A stretch of DNA of 64,000 nt, taken from Planctobacterium marinum (lineage in GTDB: Bacteria; Pseudomonadota; Gammaproteobacteria; Enterobacterales; Alteromonadaceae). This document shows positions 7,375 through 15,849 of this stretch, one piece after another. The position numbers and the translations under genes were made by a program. The stretch covers positions 23,853 to 87,852 of the forward strand of contig NZ_JAJEWQ010000011.1 in the NCBI RefSeq assembly GCF_020687805.1, read 5' to 3'. Position 1 is the first letter of the stretch, and every line of letters starts with the position of its first letter. Under the pieces are notes generated by a model. The model was given only the letters and a program-made list of their open reading frames with translations, was not told the DNA's origin and searched no databases.

Positions 7375-8118
7375 TCAATAACCAATAACATGACCAAAAT
7401 GTTTGATGATGTGTTGTTTCCAGGCTGGCCAGTCGTGCATGGATTCGGCTCCCCAGATATCACACACCACATTGAGACCTTTGTGGCGCATAATTTCGCT
7501 TAACTGCACGGTTTCTTCCAGACAACCGCCTTCGTATGCGCCCTGGCCGCAGGTTAAGATAAACTCACATTGCGATTGTACCTGCTGTAATACCTCACCG
7601 TGCATGTTGGACAGGTAGGCGATAGGGTTGTTGAAGTAGATATCGTCGTTGCTAAAGCCATGTGTTAAACCCGTTATCTCATAGCGACCACTCATGGCAA
7701 AACAGGTGTTAAAGATATGCGGATATTTTAAGGTGTGGTTTACCGCGTAATACGCCCCGAGACTCACACCGGTGGTAACCAGGGGAAGTTTATCCATTCT
7801 GCAGTCATGATATATCCAGGGCACGATGTGGTTGATAATGTAATGTTCGTAGGCCTGATGGGCTTTGATGTAATCCGCCGGGTGGCTTTGTTTGCTATTC
7901 CATGTTTTTGCTACGTTACTTTCCGGACAATAGAGCTTTACTTTGCCGTCATTGATCAAGGGTGCCAGCAGGTTGATCATTCCGGCATCTTCCCATTCAT
8001 GTGCCATGCCGGATGAGGAGGGAAACACCAGTACGGGTTGCCCGTAGTGACCGTAACTCCACAGATAAAATTCTCGTCCCATAAAGTCATTTGGAAACCG
8101 ATGAAAACTCTTATGCAT
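7375..8118 (-). CDS. Putative esterase, alpha/beta-hydrolase fold (esterase D-like)
   Basis: The 247-residue protein resembles the putative esterase family (PF00756). The nucleophile elbow is GVSLGAYYA with Ser as the predicted nucleophile, and the C-terminal MHDWPAW supplies the likely catalytic His. An early beta strand VLVFPSSSG would carry the oxyanion region. No signal peptide is seen, so it is probably cytoplasmic. I choose the ATG at 8118 because GGAG lies 6 bases before it; an upstream in-frame GTG at 8130 overlaps that site. Its substrate is unknown. It stands alone, divergent from the MAPEG gene. Confidence 0.8.
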   Translation of the reverse strand: MHKSFHRFPNDFMGREFYLWSYGHYGQPVLVFPSSSGMAHEWEDAGMINLLAPLINDGKVKLYCPESNVAKTWNSKQSHPADYIKAHQAYEHYIINHIVPWIYHDCRMDKLPLVTTGVSLGAYYAVNHTLKYPHIFNTCFAMSGRYEITGLTHGFSNDDIYFNNPIAYLSNMHGEVLQQVQSQCEFILTCGQGAYEGGCLEETVQLSEIMRHKGLNVVCDIWGAESMHDWPAWKQHIIKHFGHVIGY

Positions 8119-8240
8119 GGGGCACTCCACAGAAGGTTATCAAATGTTAACTTACACTATGAATCACAAGTGAGGATTGCGCCAATTTGCGATACACAAT
8201 ATTCTGTGGCCGGAAGTAAAAAATAAATAAGGATTAAATC

Positions 8241-8642
8241 ATGTTGTTCGCGATGTTTGCTATGGTGGTGTTGACGCTGCTGGTGGGACTGGTCACCCTG
8301 TCCAGTCGTATGAAAAGCGTTAAAGCCGGAGAAGTAAAAGCCAGATACTACAAGTTGATGCAAGGCCAGGAATTGCCCGAATATGTGGCTAAAACCGGGC
8401 GCAATTTTAACAATCAGTTTGAAGTGCCGGTATTGTTTTACGCCGCCGCGATTTTGCACATTGTGATGCAGGCTGAAAGTGGATTGGGTTTGATTTTAGC
8501 CTGGGTTTTTGTGGTGCTGCGCTATGTGCACGCCTTTATTCACATAACCTACAACCATATTTTGCATCGTATGCTGGTGTTTTTTGCTTCATTTTTTGTG
8601 GTGGTGGCCATGTGGGGCAATCTGCTAATGGTGGCGATGTAA
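8241..8642 (+). CDS. MAPEG family membrane protein
   Basis: The 133-residue protein has four predicted membrane helices and belongs to the MAPEG family (membrane-associated proteins in eicosanoid and glutathione metabolism). The family pattern is clear: RNFNNQFEVPVLFY, then VVLRYVHAFIHITYN. Bacterial members are mostly uncharacterised; some have glutathione transferase or peroxidase activity. AAGGA lies 9 bases before the ATG. It is a single-gene unit that ends at a hairpin shared with the convergent amidohydrolase gene. Confidence 0.88.
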   Translation: MLFAMFAMVVLTLLVGLVTLSSRMKSVKAGEVKARYYKLMQGQELPEYVAKTGRNFNNQFEVPVLFYAAAILHIVMQAESGLGLILAWVFVVLRYVHAFIHITYNHILHRMLVFFASFFVVVAMWGNLLMVAM

Positions 8643-8649
8643 AGAAGTG

Positions 8650-8673
8650 CGCTCTGCTGAGCTGCAGAGCGCT
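8650..8673. terminator. Hairpin between convergent genes
   Basis: GCGCTCTGC and GCAGAGCGC form a perfect 9-bp stem with a 6-base loop, lying between the convergent MAPEG and amidohydrolase genes. It is likely a bidirectional terminator, although the T-run is poor on both strands. Confidence 0.6.
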
Positions 8674-8684
8674 AAAATGATGGC

Positions 8685-9983
8685 TTAGGGAATTTGTTGT
8701 TTGAATACTTTGCCGTCTTTCATCACAAAAATCACCTTGCCCATAGCGTTGATGTCCCGAAGTGGGTCACCGGATACGGCAATGATATCCGCCAGCTTTC
8801 CGGCTTCGATGGAGCCCAATTGTTCGCTGACGTTCAGTAGTGCTGCACCGTGCCAGGTGGCACTGCGAATGGCATCCAGTGGTGGCATTCCGGCCTCAAC
8901 CATATAGACAAATTCCTGCCAGTTGTCGCCATGGGCAGAAACACCGGAATCTGTACCGTAAGCGATTTTTACGCCAGCCCGAAACGCGTTACCGAAGGTA
9001 TTTTGAATCAGCGGACCAATTGCTGCCGCTTTAGGGCGTACTACATCCGGAAAGAAACCATCGATTTGGGCTTTTTCTTCTACCCATTTGCCGGCTAATA
9101 CCGTGGGTACATAGTAGGTTCCGTATTGCTTCATCAACTCCATGGTAGTGTCATCCATGTAGGTGCCGTGTTCGATAGACGATACGCCAGCCCGGATAGC
9201 CCGCTCCATGCCCTCTTTTCCGTGTGCATGTACCGCGACAGTCATACCATAGTCTTTGGCTGTGGCAACGATAGCCTGCAACTCGTCGTCCATGAACTGC
9301 GGGTTTTGACCGTTTTTCGCCAGGCTTAACACACCGCCGGTAGCGGTGATTTTTATCAGATCGGCGCCGTCTTTATAACGTTGCCTGACGGCTTTTCTGG
9401 CGTCAGCAATGCCGTTTATCACACCTTCTCTTGGACCCGGATCGCCCATGATGTCTTGATTACTGCCGTTACTGGGATCAGCATGTCCCCCAGTTGTTGC
9501 AATGCTTTTAGCCGCTGTATAAATTCTCGGACCGACAATATCACCAGCATTGATGGCGCGTTTCAGGGCTACCGATTCGTTGTAGCGATCGCCTAAATTA
9601 CGCACGGTGGTGAACCCGGACATCAGTGTCAGTTCCGCGTACTTAACACTTTTAAGTGCGAAGTCTGCTTCGTTTTTGGTAAAGCGTTCAATGTAAGCGC
9701 CAGGACCCTGTTGAGAAGAGATATGCACATGCATATCCATCAAGCCAGGCATAACGGTGGCGTCTTTCAGGTCAATGAGGGTGTCGTCGAAATCCGGTGT
9801 CGAATAACCGCTTTCTACGGCGACAATTTTATTGTTATCCACGATAATCGTGGAACGAAACAGGATCTCATCGGAATTGGCCGGAATGATCTTCCCGGCG
9901 TGTATATAGGTGGATGCCATCACATCTGTGTTGCAAAGCAAGATAACACTGCTGATAAGCGTGCTTAGTATTCGACTTTTCAA
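8685..9983 (-). CDS. Secreted metal-dependent amidohydrolase (prolidase-like)
   Basis: The 432-residue enzyme belongs to the amidohydrolase superfamily, in the group of periplasmic Xaa-Pro/Xaa-Arg dipeptidase-like and imidazolonepropionase-like proteins. The metal site is complete: HVH after GLMDM, the carboxylated Lys in LIKITATGG, His in VAVHAHG and SIEHGTY, and Asp in YGTDSG. A signal peptide ends about VMA-S. I choose the TTG at 9983 because GGAGG stands 7 bases ahead of it; a TTG at 9998 would overlap that site. The likely substrate is a dipeptide or an N-acyl amino acid, which the sequence cannot settle. It follows a membrane protein gene by 25 bases and may share its transcript. Confidence 0.85.
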   Translation of the reverse strand: MKSRILSTLISSVILLCNTDVMASTYIHAGKIIPANSDEILFRSTIIVDNNKIVAVESGYSTPDFDDTLIDLKDATVMPGLMDMHVHISSQQGPGAYIERFTKNEADFALKSVKYAELTLMSGFTTVRNLGDRYNESVALKRAINAGDIVGPRIYTAAKSIATTGGHADPSNGSNQDIMGDPGPREGVINGIADARKAVRQRYKDGADLIKITATGGVLSLAKNGQNPQFMDDELQAIVATAKDYGMTVAVHAHGKEGMERAIRAGVSSIEHGTYMDDTTMELMKQYGTYYVPTVLAGKWVEEKAQIDGFFPDVVRPKAAAIGPLIQNTFGNAFRAGVKIAYGTDSGVSAHGDNWQEFVYMVEAGMPPLDAIRSATWHGAALLNVSEQLGSIEAGKLADIIAVSGDPLRDINAMGKVIFVMKDGKVFKQQIP

Positions 9984-10008
9984 AACCCGAACCTCCAATT
10001 TAGTGCGG

Positions 10009-10500
10009 TTAGCGTATATAAATCGTTTTCTTTTTTAGTTTGGCAATCTGCCACATCAGTAGTAGCAAGAATAATATAAAAATGACTAAAAAGGTTTGAT
10101 GTAACAAGGGATCTTCTAAATTTTCTACTAATGGCTCATCGACAGGGAAGCGCATCAGCACTTCTGTGGCGGCCGGTAGAAGATGGAACAATAAAGTACT
10201 ACTCATTAAGGTCAACTGTACATACGGGGTGATGGTGCCAAACACCTTAAACAAAGAGAGTACAATCGCGCCCAGCAGCGCTACTAACGTTAAAACAGCC
10301 AGTATATGAGCAGGGTTGAGTCCACCATGATTAAAAATAAACAGCGAAGTGCCGGCAGTGATCGCGGTAAACAGCGCGTAGAGTTTCCCCATCGGATGAT
10401 TGAGCAAAATCCGCTGGTGCTTTGCAATGAGTACCATGGCCAGAATAAGTGCCAATAAGCCAAATAAGGTATGAACTACACCTGGTAAAGATAACGACAC
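10009..10500 (-). CDS. Hypothetical multi-pass membrane protein (DUF2306-like)
   Basis: The 163-residue protein has four to five membrane helices, with short loops and a basic C-terminal end ([10 protein letters not shown]). The pattern of His and Gly in the helices ([28 protein letters not shown]) resembles small membrane proteins grouped under DUF2306 or related families, which lack a known function. A GTG at 10500 with GGAG just before it is the likely start. It precedes the amidohydrolase on the same strand by 25 bases, so the two may be co-expressed. Confidence 0.6.
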   Translation of the reverse strand: MSLSLPGVVHTLFGLLALILAMVLIAKHQRILLNHPMGKLYALFTAITAGTSLFIFNHGGLNPAHILAVLTLVALLGAIVLSLFKVFGTITPYVQLTLMSSTLLFHLLPAATEVLMRFPVDEPLVENLEDPLLHQTFLVIFILFLLLLMWQIAKLKKKTIYIR

Positions 10501-10594
10501 TTACGCTCCGGGGGGTGATTGGGGTTGTCTGAGCAGCACGTTGAGCAACACAGAAATTTGCGCAACGTTAGCAACTAGCCGTCAATAAAGCAAA

Positions 10595-12280
10595 TTAGCA
10601 CGATATTGAACGCCGCTGAAACTGTGCAATTGCATCCCCTGGATGGTGTTCCAGGTAGGTTTCCAGGGCGCTAAAAAGTTGCTGATTCGGGCTTAAAAAT
10701 AGTTGTTTCAGTATGTGGTCAATGTCTTCAAACTGATTAATTTCAGCCTCGGAAAAGGCATCCCTGTAACCCAACAACTGGTAAACAAACTGCTTGTTTG
10801 TGGTTTCATCTGTACTGCCATAATCCAGTTGAGCTGCGAGCCGAAACAAAAATTCTGTGCCGGCCTGTTGGCGGGTATTTTCGGTCACTAAAATATGTGT
10901 GCCCAGTTGTTTATTGAGTTGTTCCAGTTGCTCAGCAATGTCTACGGCTGCGCCTATTATGGTGAATGAGCGGTTGGTTTTGGTGCCGATATTACCGACA
11001 ATAATTTCGCCGCTGGCAACACCAATGCGAATGTCAATATCGGGTAAACCTTTGCGAATACCCACTAAGTTTGGCAGAGCAAGGCGCAAATGGTGTAGTT
11101 GTTCTACCTGTTTAAGTGCCCCGCGACATGCCAGTCTGGCGCAGCTTTGGCTTTCCGTAAACGGGGGGCTCCAAAAAGCCACAATGGCATCACCGATGTA
11201 TTTGTCCACCACGCCGTCAATCTGCAATATGGCCTGACCGGCGAGATTGTAATATTCATTGATTACAGCCACTAACGATTCCGGTGACAGGGTCTCACTG
11301 AGTTTGCTGAATTGTGCAATATCTGAGAAAAGTACACTGGCATGGTGTCTCGCACCTTTTACCTCTTCGGGATGTTCGGTGAGCAGTTTAACAACCCTGG
11401 GGTCCAGGTATTCCTGCATGGAGGCCCTCAGCGTTTCTTTCGTCTCCACCTGTTGCATTAAATGATTGAATGAGGTGGTCAGTTCGCCGATTTCATCATT
11501 ACTGATCACGGGTATTTGGTGGCGGTAATTTTCTCTTAGTAATTCATCTGAACCCCGGATCAGGGCTTTGAGGGGAGCTGTCACCCGTCTGGATGCATAG
11601 GCTGCGACAATAATGCCAACCAGCAGCGCCGCTACTGAAATACTGATATTGAAGGTCAGCAGGTTGTCGTCCTGTCGCTGAATTTTTTGAATACCGGCCT
11701 GGGTGATCCCGAATAAATTGTGCTGCAGTCTGGCGATGCGCTGATTAAACAGGGTTTCATGGCGTTGCAACTGTTCAGTCATTAATTGACTTCTGAGGTT
11801 ATCGCGCGATTGCACCGCGTTGATTATCTCCTGATACAGGGTTTGCATTTGCCATTGATCTTCAGCCAACATGCGCAAATCCGGAGTGACGCGCGCCAGC
11901 GCAATCGTATCTTGCAATATGCGCGTAGCATAGGCGGCTTGCTCGGCCAGAGACTGAGTCTCATGAATTTGCTTCATGATTTGTTCCTGTCGTACAAGCA
12001 ATGCCTGCTGTTCTGTCGCCAGGGCACCCTGCGGCGTTGGTATGGTCTGATTCAGCCTCAGTAACCGCTCAAACAGAATTTCCTGTTCTAACGTGTGGAT
12101 ATAGATTTGTGTTATGTGTTTATTGATGGGCGAAATCAACTGTGCAATATCCCTGACTTCCTCCTTGACTGTGGTCATACGCATATAGTTACCAATGGCA
12201 ACGACTAACACAAAACTCAACATCAACAGGCTGATCGCGTAAATCTTAAGGCTTAGTGGCAGATAGAGTCTGGATTTCAT
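10595..12280 (-). CDS. HAMP-class III nucleotide cyclase membrane protein, metal-binding partner
   Basis: The 561-residue protein has a membrane helix (about 12-32), a helical periplasmic sensor, a second helix (about 209-230), HAMP (about 231-283) and a class III adenylate/guanylate cyclase domain (about 310-500), then a short TPR-like tail. Both metal aspartates are present (D320 in FSDIAQF, D364 in GDAIVAFW) and so is the purine-selecting K360. The transition-state Asn and Arg of the usual VNxAxR motif are replaced by D447 and Q451 (VDIAEQ). The upstream neighbour shows the opposite pattern. The ATG at 12280 overlaps that gene's stop as ATGA, so translation is coupled; GGGAG lies 10 bases upstream. 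Alone it may be inactive. Confidence 0.88.
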   Translation of the reverse strand: MKSRLYLPLSLKIYAISLLMLSFVLVVAIGNYMRMTTVKEEVRDIAQLISPINKHITQIYIHTLEQEILFERLLRLNQTIPTPQGALATEQQALLVRQEQIMKQIHETQSLAEQAAYATRILQDTIALARVTPDLRMLAEDQWQMQTLYQEIINAVQSRDNLRSQLMTEQLQRHETLFNQRIARLQHNLFGITQAGIQKIQRQDDNLLTFNISISVAALLVGIIVAAYASRRVTAPLKALIRGSDELLRENYRHQIPVISNDEIGELTTSFNHLMQQVETKETLRASMQEYLDPRVVKLLTEHPEEVKGARHHASVLFSDIAQFSKLSETLSPESLVAVINEYYNLAGQAILQIDGVVDKYIGDAIVAFWSPPFTESQSCARLACRGALKQVEQLHHLRLALPNLVGIRKGLPDIDIRIGVASGEIIVGNIGTKTNRSFTIIGAAVDIAEQLEQLNKQLGTHILVTENTRQQAGTEFLFRLAAQLDYGSTDETTNKQFVYQLLGYRDAFSEAEINQFEDIDHILKQLFLSPNQQLFSALETYLEHHPGDAIAQFQRRSISC

Positions 12281-14010
12281 TTTTGCGCTATCTCCCAATA
12301 GAAGGTATCGGCAGGGGGTTCCAGGCCGTTTTGCCACTGCTGGCAGAGCGCAAGGTATTTTTTCGCGGCAATATCCTCAGGCTGAGAAGTCAGATATTCC
12401 TGAAACAGCGATGTGGCCTCGGGGAGTTGCCGTGATTCGAATAAGCGCAGGCCTTCAACATAACTGTCCAGTTGCGCCAGTGAGTGGGGAGAGTAGTCTT
12501 TTCGATAGCCCATCAGATGAAAGACTTTGATGGGGTCATCTTTACCTGGCACTTTAACCCAGCCTAATGGTCGTATGATGAACGCCTCATCCAGAGAGCC
12601 GACAACATCCTCACTGAGCACCAGATTTACTTTGAAAAATCGCGCAACCCCCTTGAGTCGGCTGGCGGCATTGACTTCGTCGCCGATTACCGTGAATGAG
12701 CGCGCTCCAGAGGGCCCCATGTTAGCAACAACCAGTTCACCGCTGGCTAAGCCTGCGCGAAACTGCATGGCATTATCAGTAACGTTGTTTGGGTACTGCT
12801 TTTGCACAATCTGAGTGAACTGTGCAACCCCTGTTAACTGAGACAATAGCATATGACAGGCGAGGTTGTTTTGGGTGTGCTGCTCGGAAAAGGGATGAGT
12901 CCAGAAGCTTAAAATCTCCGTCAACGAAAAATTGAGAATGCCGCGGAACTCACGACTGATACCCAATTGGATGTCCAGGTATTGATTGAGCAACCTGATA
13001 AATTGTTCCGCTGAGAGGTTATTGGCAAGTGCATCAACGCCTTCCAGATTAGATAAAATCACGGTAACACACTGACGCTCGCCGGCAACGTTGTAATCAA
13101 GGGTGCGTTGCTCTAATTGCTCAATCAATTGCGGATCCAGATACAAGCCAAACACGTCTTTAAGGTGCTCTGCACGGCGCAGGGTATCGAGCGCCAGGTT
13201 AAACCTTTGAGTCAGCACGGCCACCTCATCGTGACTTCTTGCCTGTACCTGGGACAGCTGTTCCTGCGCCAGTAAATGGTTTATTTGTTGATTGAGTTCA
13301 GTGACCGGCCTGCTTAACTTTTTCGACAGAATAGCGGCATACACCATCCCGGTAATAAGGGTGATAAGGGTTAACAGGGTATTTTGAAGCAGTACCGATT
13401 CCTGATGTAGTTGTGCTCGTTGTGAAGTGGTTATGGCATAATTTTGCAATTGACTGAGCGCATCTTCGGCGATCCGGTTCAGGGCGTTCTCTTCCTGACT
13501 CAGTGTCTGCCCGGGTAGGTGTTTTTCGCTGCTGGCGGTATTTTGCGCGTCTTCCTGTAACAACGCCCTGGTATGCGCATAGTATCGTTGGTTTGCGCTT
13601 CTGATTTGTTCTACTGCGCGAAGAATCGCACTGTCGGGTGCCGTGTGCAGGGAGGCCGGTACCCGGTTGTCTGCCAGTGTCAGTTGCTTAACAGCTTCTG
13701 CTAATAGCCTGTCTGCCTGATTATATTGTTGATGCCACAGCGCCTTTTCTGCGTCGACTAAGTGGGATTGCCGGACGGGTTGCTGTTGCCAACTCAAAAT
13801 GCGTTCGACGTGAATTTCCTGTTCCAACATGGCAATCGTGGCATCGTCAATCAGCTGCACCACGGGAATGATGTACCGGGCCAGGTAATTGATTTCAGCA
13901 TTAACACTGCGGATCTTGTGGTGGGTATTGGCAGCGATAAGCAGCAACAGTAACAATACACTGGCGGCTATAGCGAACACTTTTTGGGTGATACCCGGGG
14001 TATATTTCAT
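12277..14010 (-). CDS. HAMP-class III nucleotide cyclase-like membrane protein lacking metal ligands
   Basis: The 577-residue protein is a paralogue of the next gene with the same layout: membrane helix (about 10-28), helical periplasmic sensor, second helix (about 208-228), HAMP (about 229-282), cyclase domain (about 310-500) and a TPR-like tail. The first metal aspartate is N321 (LSNLEG), the second is E365 (LTEILSFW), and the purine-selecting Lys is lost. The transition-state pair N447 and R451 (VNAASRL) is kept. This is the reverse of its partner's losses, so I infer a composite active site at a heterodimer interface. The sensed signal is unknown. Confidence 0.87.
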   Translation of the reverse strand: MKYTPGITQKVFAIAASVLLLLLLIAANTHHKIRSVNAEINYLARYIIPVVQLIDDATIAMLEQEIHVERILSWQQQPVRQSHLVDAEKALWHQQYNQADRLLAEAVKQLTLADNRVPASLHTAPDSAILRAVEQIRSANQRYYAHTRALLQEDAQNTASSEKHLPGQTLSQEENALNRIAEDALSQLQNYAITTSQRAQLHQESVLLQNTLLTLITLITGMVYAAILSKKLSRPVTELNQQINHLLAQEQLSQVQARSHDEVAVLTQRFNLALDTLRRAEHLKDVFGLYLDPQLIEQLEQRTLDYNVAGERQCVTVILSNLEGVDALANNLSAEQFIRLLNQYLDIQLGISREFRGILNFSLTEILSFWTHPFSEQHTQNNLACHMLLSQLTGVAQFTQIVQKQYPNNVTDNAMQFRAGLASGELVVANMGPSGARSFTVIGDEVNAASRLKGVARFFKVNLVLSEDVVGSLDEAFIIRPLGWVKVPGKDDPIKVFHLMGYRKDYSPHSLAQLDSYVEGLRLFESRQLPEATSLFQEYLTSQPEDIAAKKYLALCQQWQNGLEPPADTFYWEIAQK

Positions 14011-14105
14011 GGCGAGGTTGTAACTTTAGTCCAGGGCCTGAAAGGGCATGCTAGCGGGTTTTTCGGACACTGACAAACACTCAATCGCTGGGCGCGAAAT
14101 AAGGA

Positions 14106-14651
14106 TTAAAGATAACCTAATTGTGCGGCGTAATCGCCACTGTTGACCTGTAATACCTGTTTTCCGGTTACCGGACAACGGGTTTGCTGTGCTTCACTGT
14201 GATCGGTAAGTTGGTAAAGTACATTCTGATGCAGCCTTGCCCAAAGTTTACGTCTGATTAAAACATAGGGTAACCAGGTTTCATGTGCCGGGTGATATCT
14301 GAGTTCGACAGGGTTTTGCGGGCTCGCTACGACTTCGTCATCAAGGGAGGTGGTGAGTACCAGATAACCGTCTTCGTTGCGCCACTGGGTAATAATAAAA
14401 GGAACATCCTCAACCTGAATGCCCACTTTTTCAACTGGGGTAACCAGGAAGTAATCCTGTTCTTCGCGTTTCAGCACTCCGGAAAACAGCTTTACCAGCG
14501 CTTTGCGGCCAATGGGTGTACCCATATAAAACCATTGGCCATCTTGTTTTATTTGCAGATCTATATCGCCGCAAAAATCTGGGTCCCACTGCTCAACCGG
14601 GGGTAATTTACCCTTGCCTGAAAGGCTTTTTTGCAGTGAGGCCAGGTCCAT
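14106..14651 (-). CDS. DUF1285 domain-containing protein
   Basis: This 181-residue cytoplasmic protein matches the DUF1285 family, which is widespread in gamma- and alphaproteobacteria and structurally known but functionally undefined. Typical features are the start LPPVEQWDPDFCGDIDLQI, then FYMGTPIGRKALVKLFSGVL and EDVPFIITQW. It has no signal peptide. It lies 12 bases downstream of the DUF3014 gene on the same strand, a pairing that suggests one transcript. No regulatory site is visible. Confidence 0.85.
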   Translation of the reverse strand: MDLASLQKSLSGKGKLPPVEQWDPDFCGDIDLQIKQDGQWFYMGTPIGRKALVKLFSGVLKREEQDYFLVTPVEKVGIQVEDVPFIITQWRNEDGYLVLTTSLDDEVVASPQNPVELRYHPAHETWLPYVLIRRKLWARLHQNVLYQLTDHSEAQQTRCPVTGKQVLQVNSGDYAAQLGYL

Positions 14652-14663
14652 CGCAGGCTGGTC

Positions 14664-15509
14664 CTACTGATCTAGCAGTGCTTTGATTTCCCTAAGCTTG
14701 GCTTTGATCACACGCATATTTTCCGGACCCGTGCGCAATAATTGTTTTTGTGGAGCGGTTAGATCTTCCACCTGATCAATGCGATATTTATACATTACAC
14801 TGTCGGTGTATACTTCTACCGGAACCGGGATTTCCGGCGTATCCAGCAGATGGTCTATGGCATCCATCAGGCGATAATCAAAATTCTCATCGGGGTTGCC
14901 AATTTCCGCAAAGATCTCGGAAATGGTGGGTTTGTAGACCTCATACAGATCCAGTAAATCTTCCGCTTCAATACTATCCAGCGCATTGACATAAGCGCTG
15001 TAGCGTTGATAACTGGAGGAGTCTATCCATTCTTTTCCGGCCTGACGGTAAACCCGGAAGCTATTTTCTGGCGCCCGCAACAGGTGGTGTCTGGCGGCCA
15101 GTTGCTCATTGGCCAGGTTTTCAGTAAATACCACAAAGCGGCGTAACAGATCTTCATCTACCAGGAATCTGGCCAGCGTCGGCATTTCTGCCAGACTCAC
15201 AATGGCCGTTTTTACGGCGGCATCACTGATATCGATGGGCTCAGGCTCGGGTTCGGGCGTTGGTTCAGGCATGGGCACCGGCTCTGGCAATACCTCTTCC
15301 GGCTCTGGCTCAGGTTCGGGCAGGGTAACGGGCTCTGGATCCGGTTCAGTAACAATGGGCACTTCCACCGGTTGTGGTTGTTCCGACTGCTCAGCGTCGC
15401 CAGAGAATAGCAGATAAATAACGACCAACAGTATCACAACGCCAGCAGCGAGGGCGAAATAGAAGGCCGGGGACTTCGCTGTATTTGGGGTATTTTCGTT
15501 ATCTGTCAT
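14664..15509 (-). CDS. DUF3014 domain-containing membrane-anchored protein
   Basis: The 281-residue protein has one N-terminal membrane helix (about 15-35), a Pro/Glu-rich linker (about 40-92) with repeated PEPEPE-type units, and a DUF3014 domain to the end. Family hallmarks are FVVFTENLA, RYSAYVNALDS, AIDHLLDTPEIP and LLRTGPENMRVIKAKLREI. The topology suggests a periplasmic domain held off the inner membrane by a stiff linker. The function is unknown. It is first in a likely two-gene unit with the DUF1285 gene. The antisense strand of the linker gives a Gly-Ser-rich frame that is not a gene. Confidence 0.85.
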   Translation of the reverse strand: MTDNENTPNTAKSPAFYFALAAGVVILLVVIYLLFSGDAEQSEQPQPVEVPIVTEPDPEPVTLPEPEPEPEEVLPEPVPMPEPTPEPEPEPIDISDAAVKTAIVSLAEMPTLARFLVDEDLLRRFVVFTENLANEQLAARHHLLRAPENSFRVYRQAGKEWIDSSSYQRYSAYVNALDSIEAEDLLDLYEVYKPTISEIFAEIGNPDENFDYRLMDAIDHLLDTPEIPVPVEVYTDSVMYKYRIDQVEDLTAPQKQLLRTGPENMRVIKAKLREIKALLDQ

Positions 15510-15751
15510 AACCGTACCGGATTCCTGTAAAATTAACTTTAAAAGTAATGCAAGCCTGCTTAATTTGCACGTAAAAACTCATAATTTCTTGTGCTGATCT
15601 TTGGTGCAAAAGCCCTTTTTTCAAGCTAAATCATGACATTAGTTCAATTAATTTAAACTGAATTTGAGATTGTTGAACTTTGGTGCATGAAATTTGTGCC
15701 GGGCAGACCCGTTTTAAGTGCAAAACAGCACATGGGCCCGAATCGACGTGA
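15510..15751. other. AT-rich intergenic region
   Basis: This stretch between the DUF3014 start and the decarboxylase terminator probably holds the DUF3014 promoter. The sequence around 15630-15670 is AT-rich (AATTAATTTAAACTG). I see no gene, repeat or clear operator in it. Confidence 0.4.
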
Positions 15752-15798
15752 CAAAGAACAACAGGCACTGCAATGTACCACAGTTATTGCAATGCCTG
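15752..15798 (-). terminator. Rho-independent terminator of the decarboxylase gene
   Basis: On the minus strand CAGGCATTGCAAT and ATTGCAGTGCCTG form a 13-bp stem (one G-T pair) with an 11-base loop, followed by a T-rich tail (TTGTTCTTTGT). It lies 52 bases beyond the decarboxylase stop codon. Confidence 0.65.
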
Positions 15799-15849
15799 AT
15801 AAATATCGCGGTGGATTAATGTTTCTGAGCAGATGTCAGTATGACAAAA

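Noticed and set aside
15109..15417. Plus-strand Gly-Ser-rich frame
   Set aside because: It is the antisense of the Pro/Glu linker of the DUF3014 gene and has no ribosome binding site.
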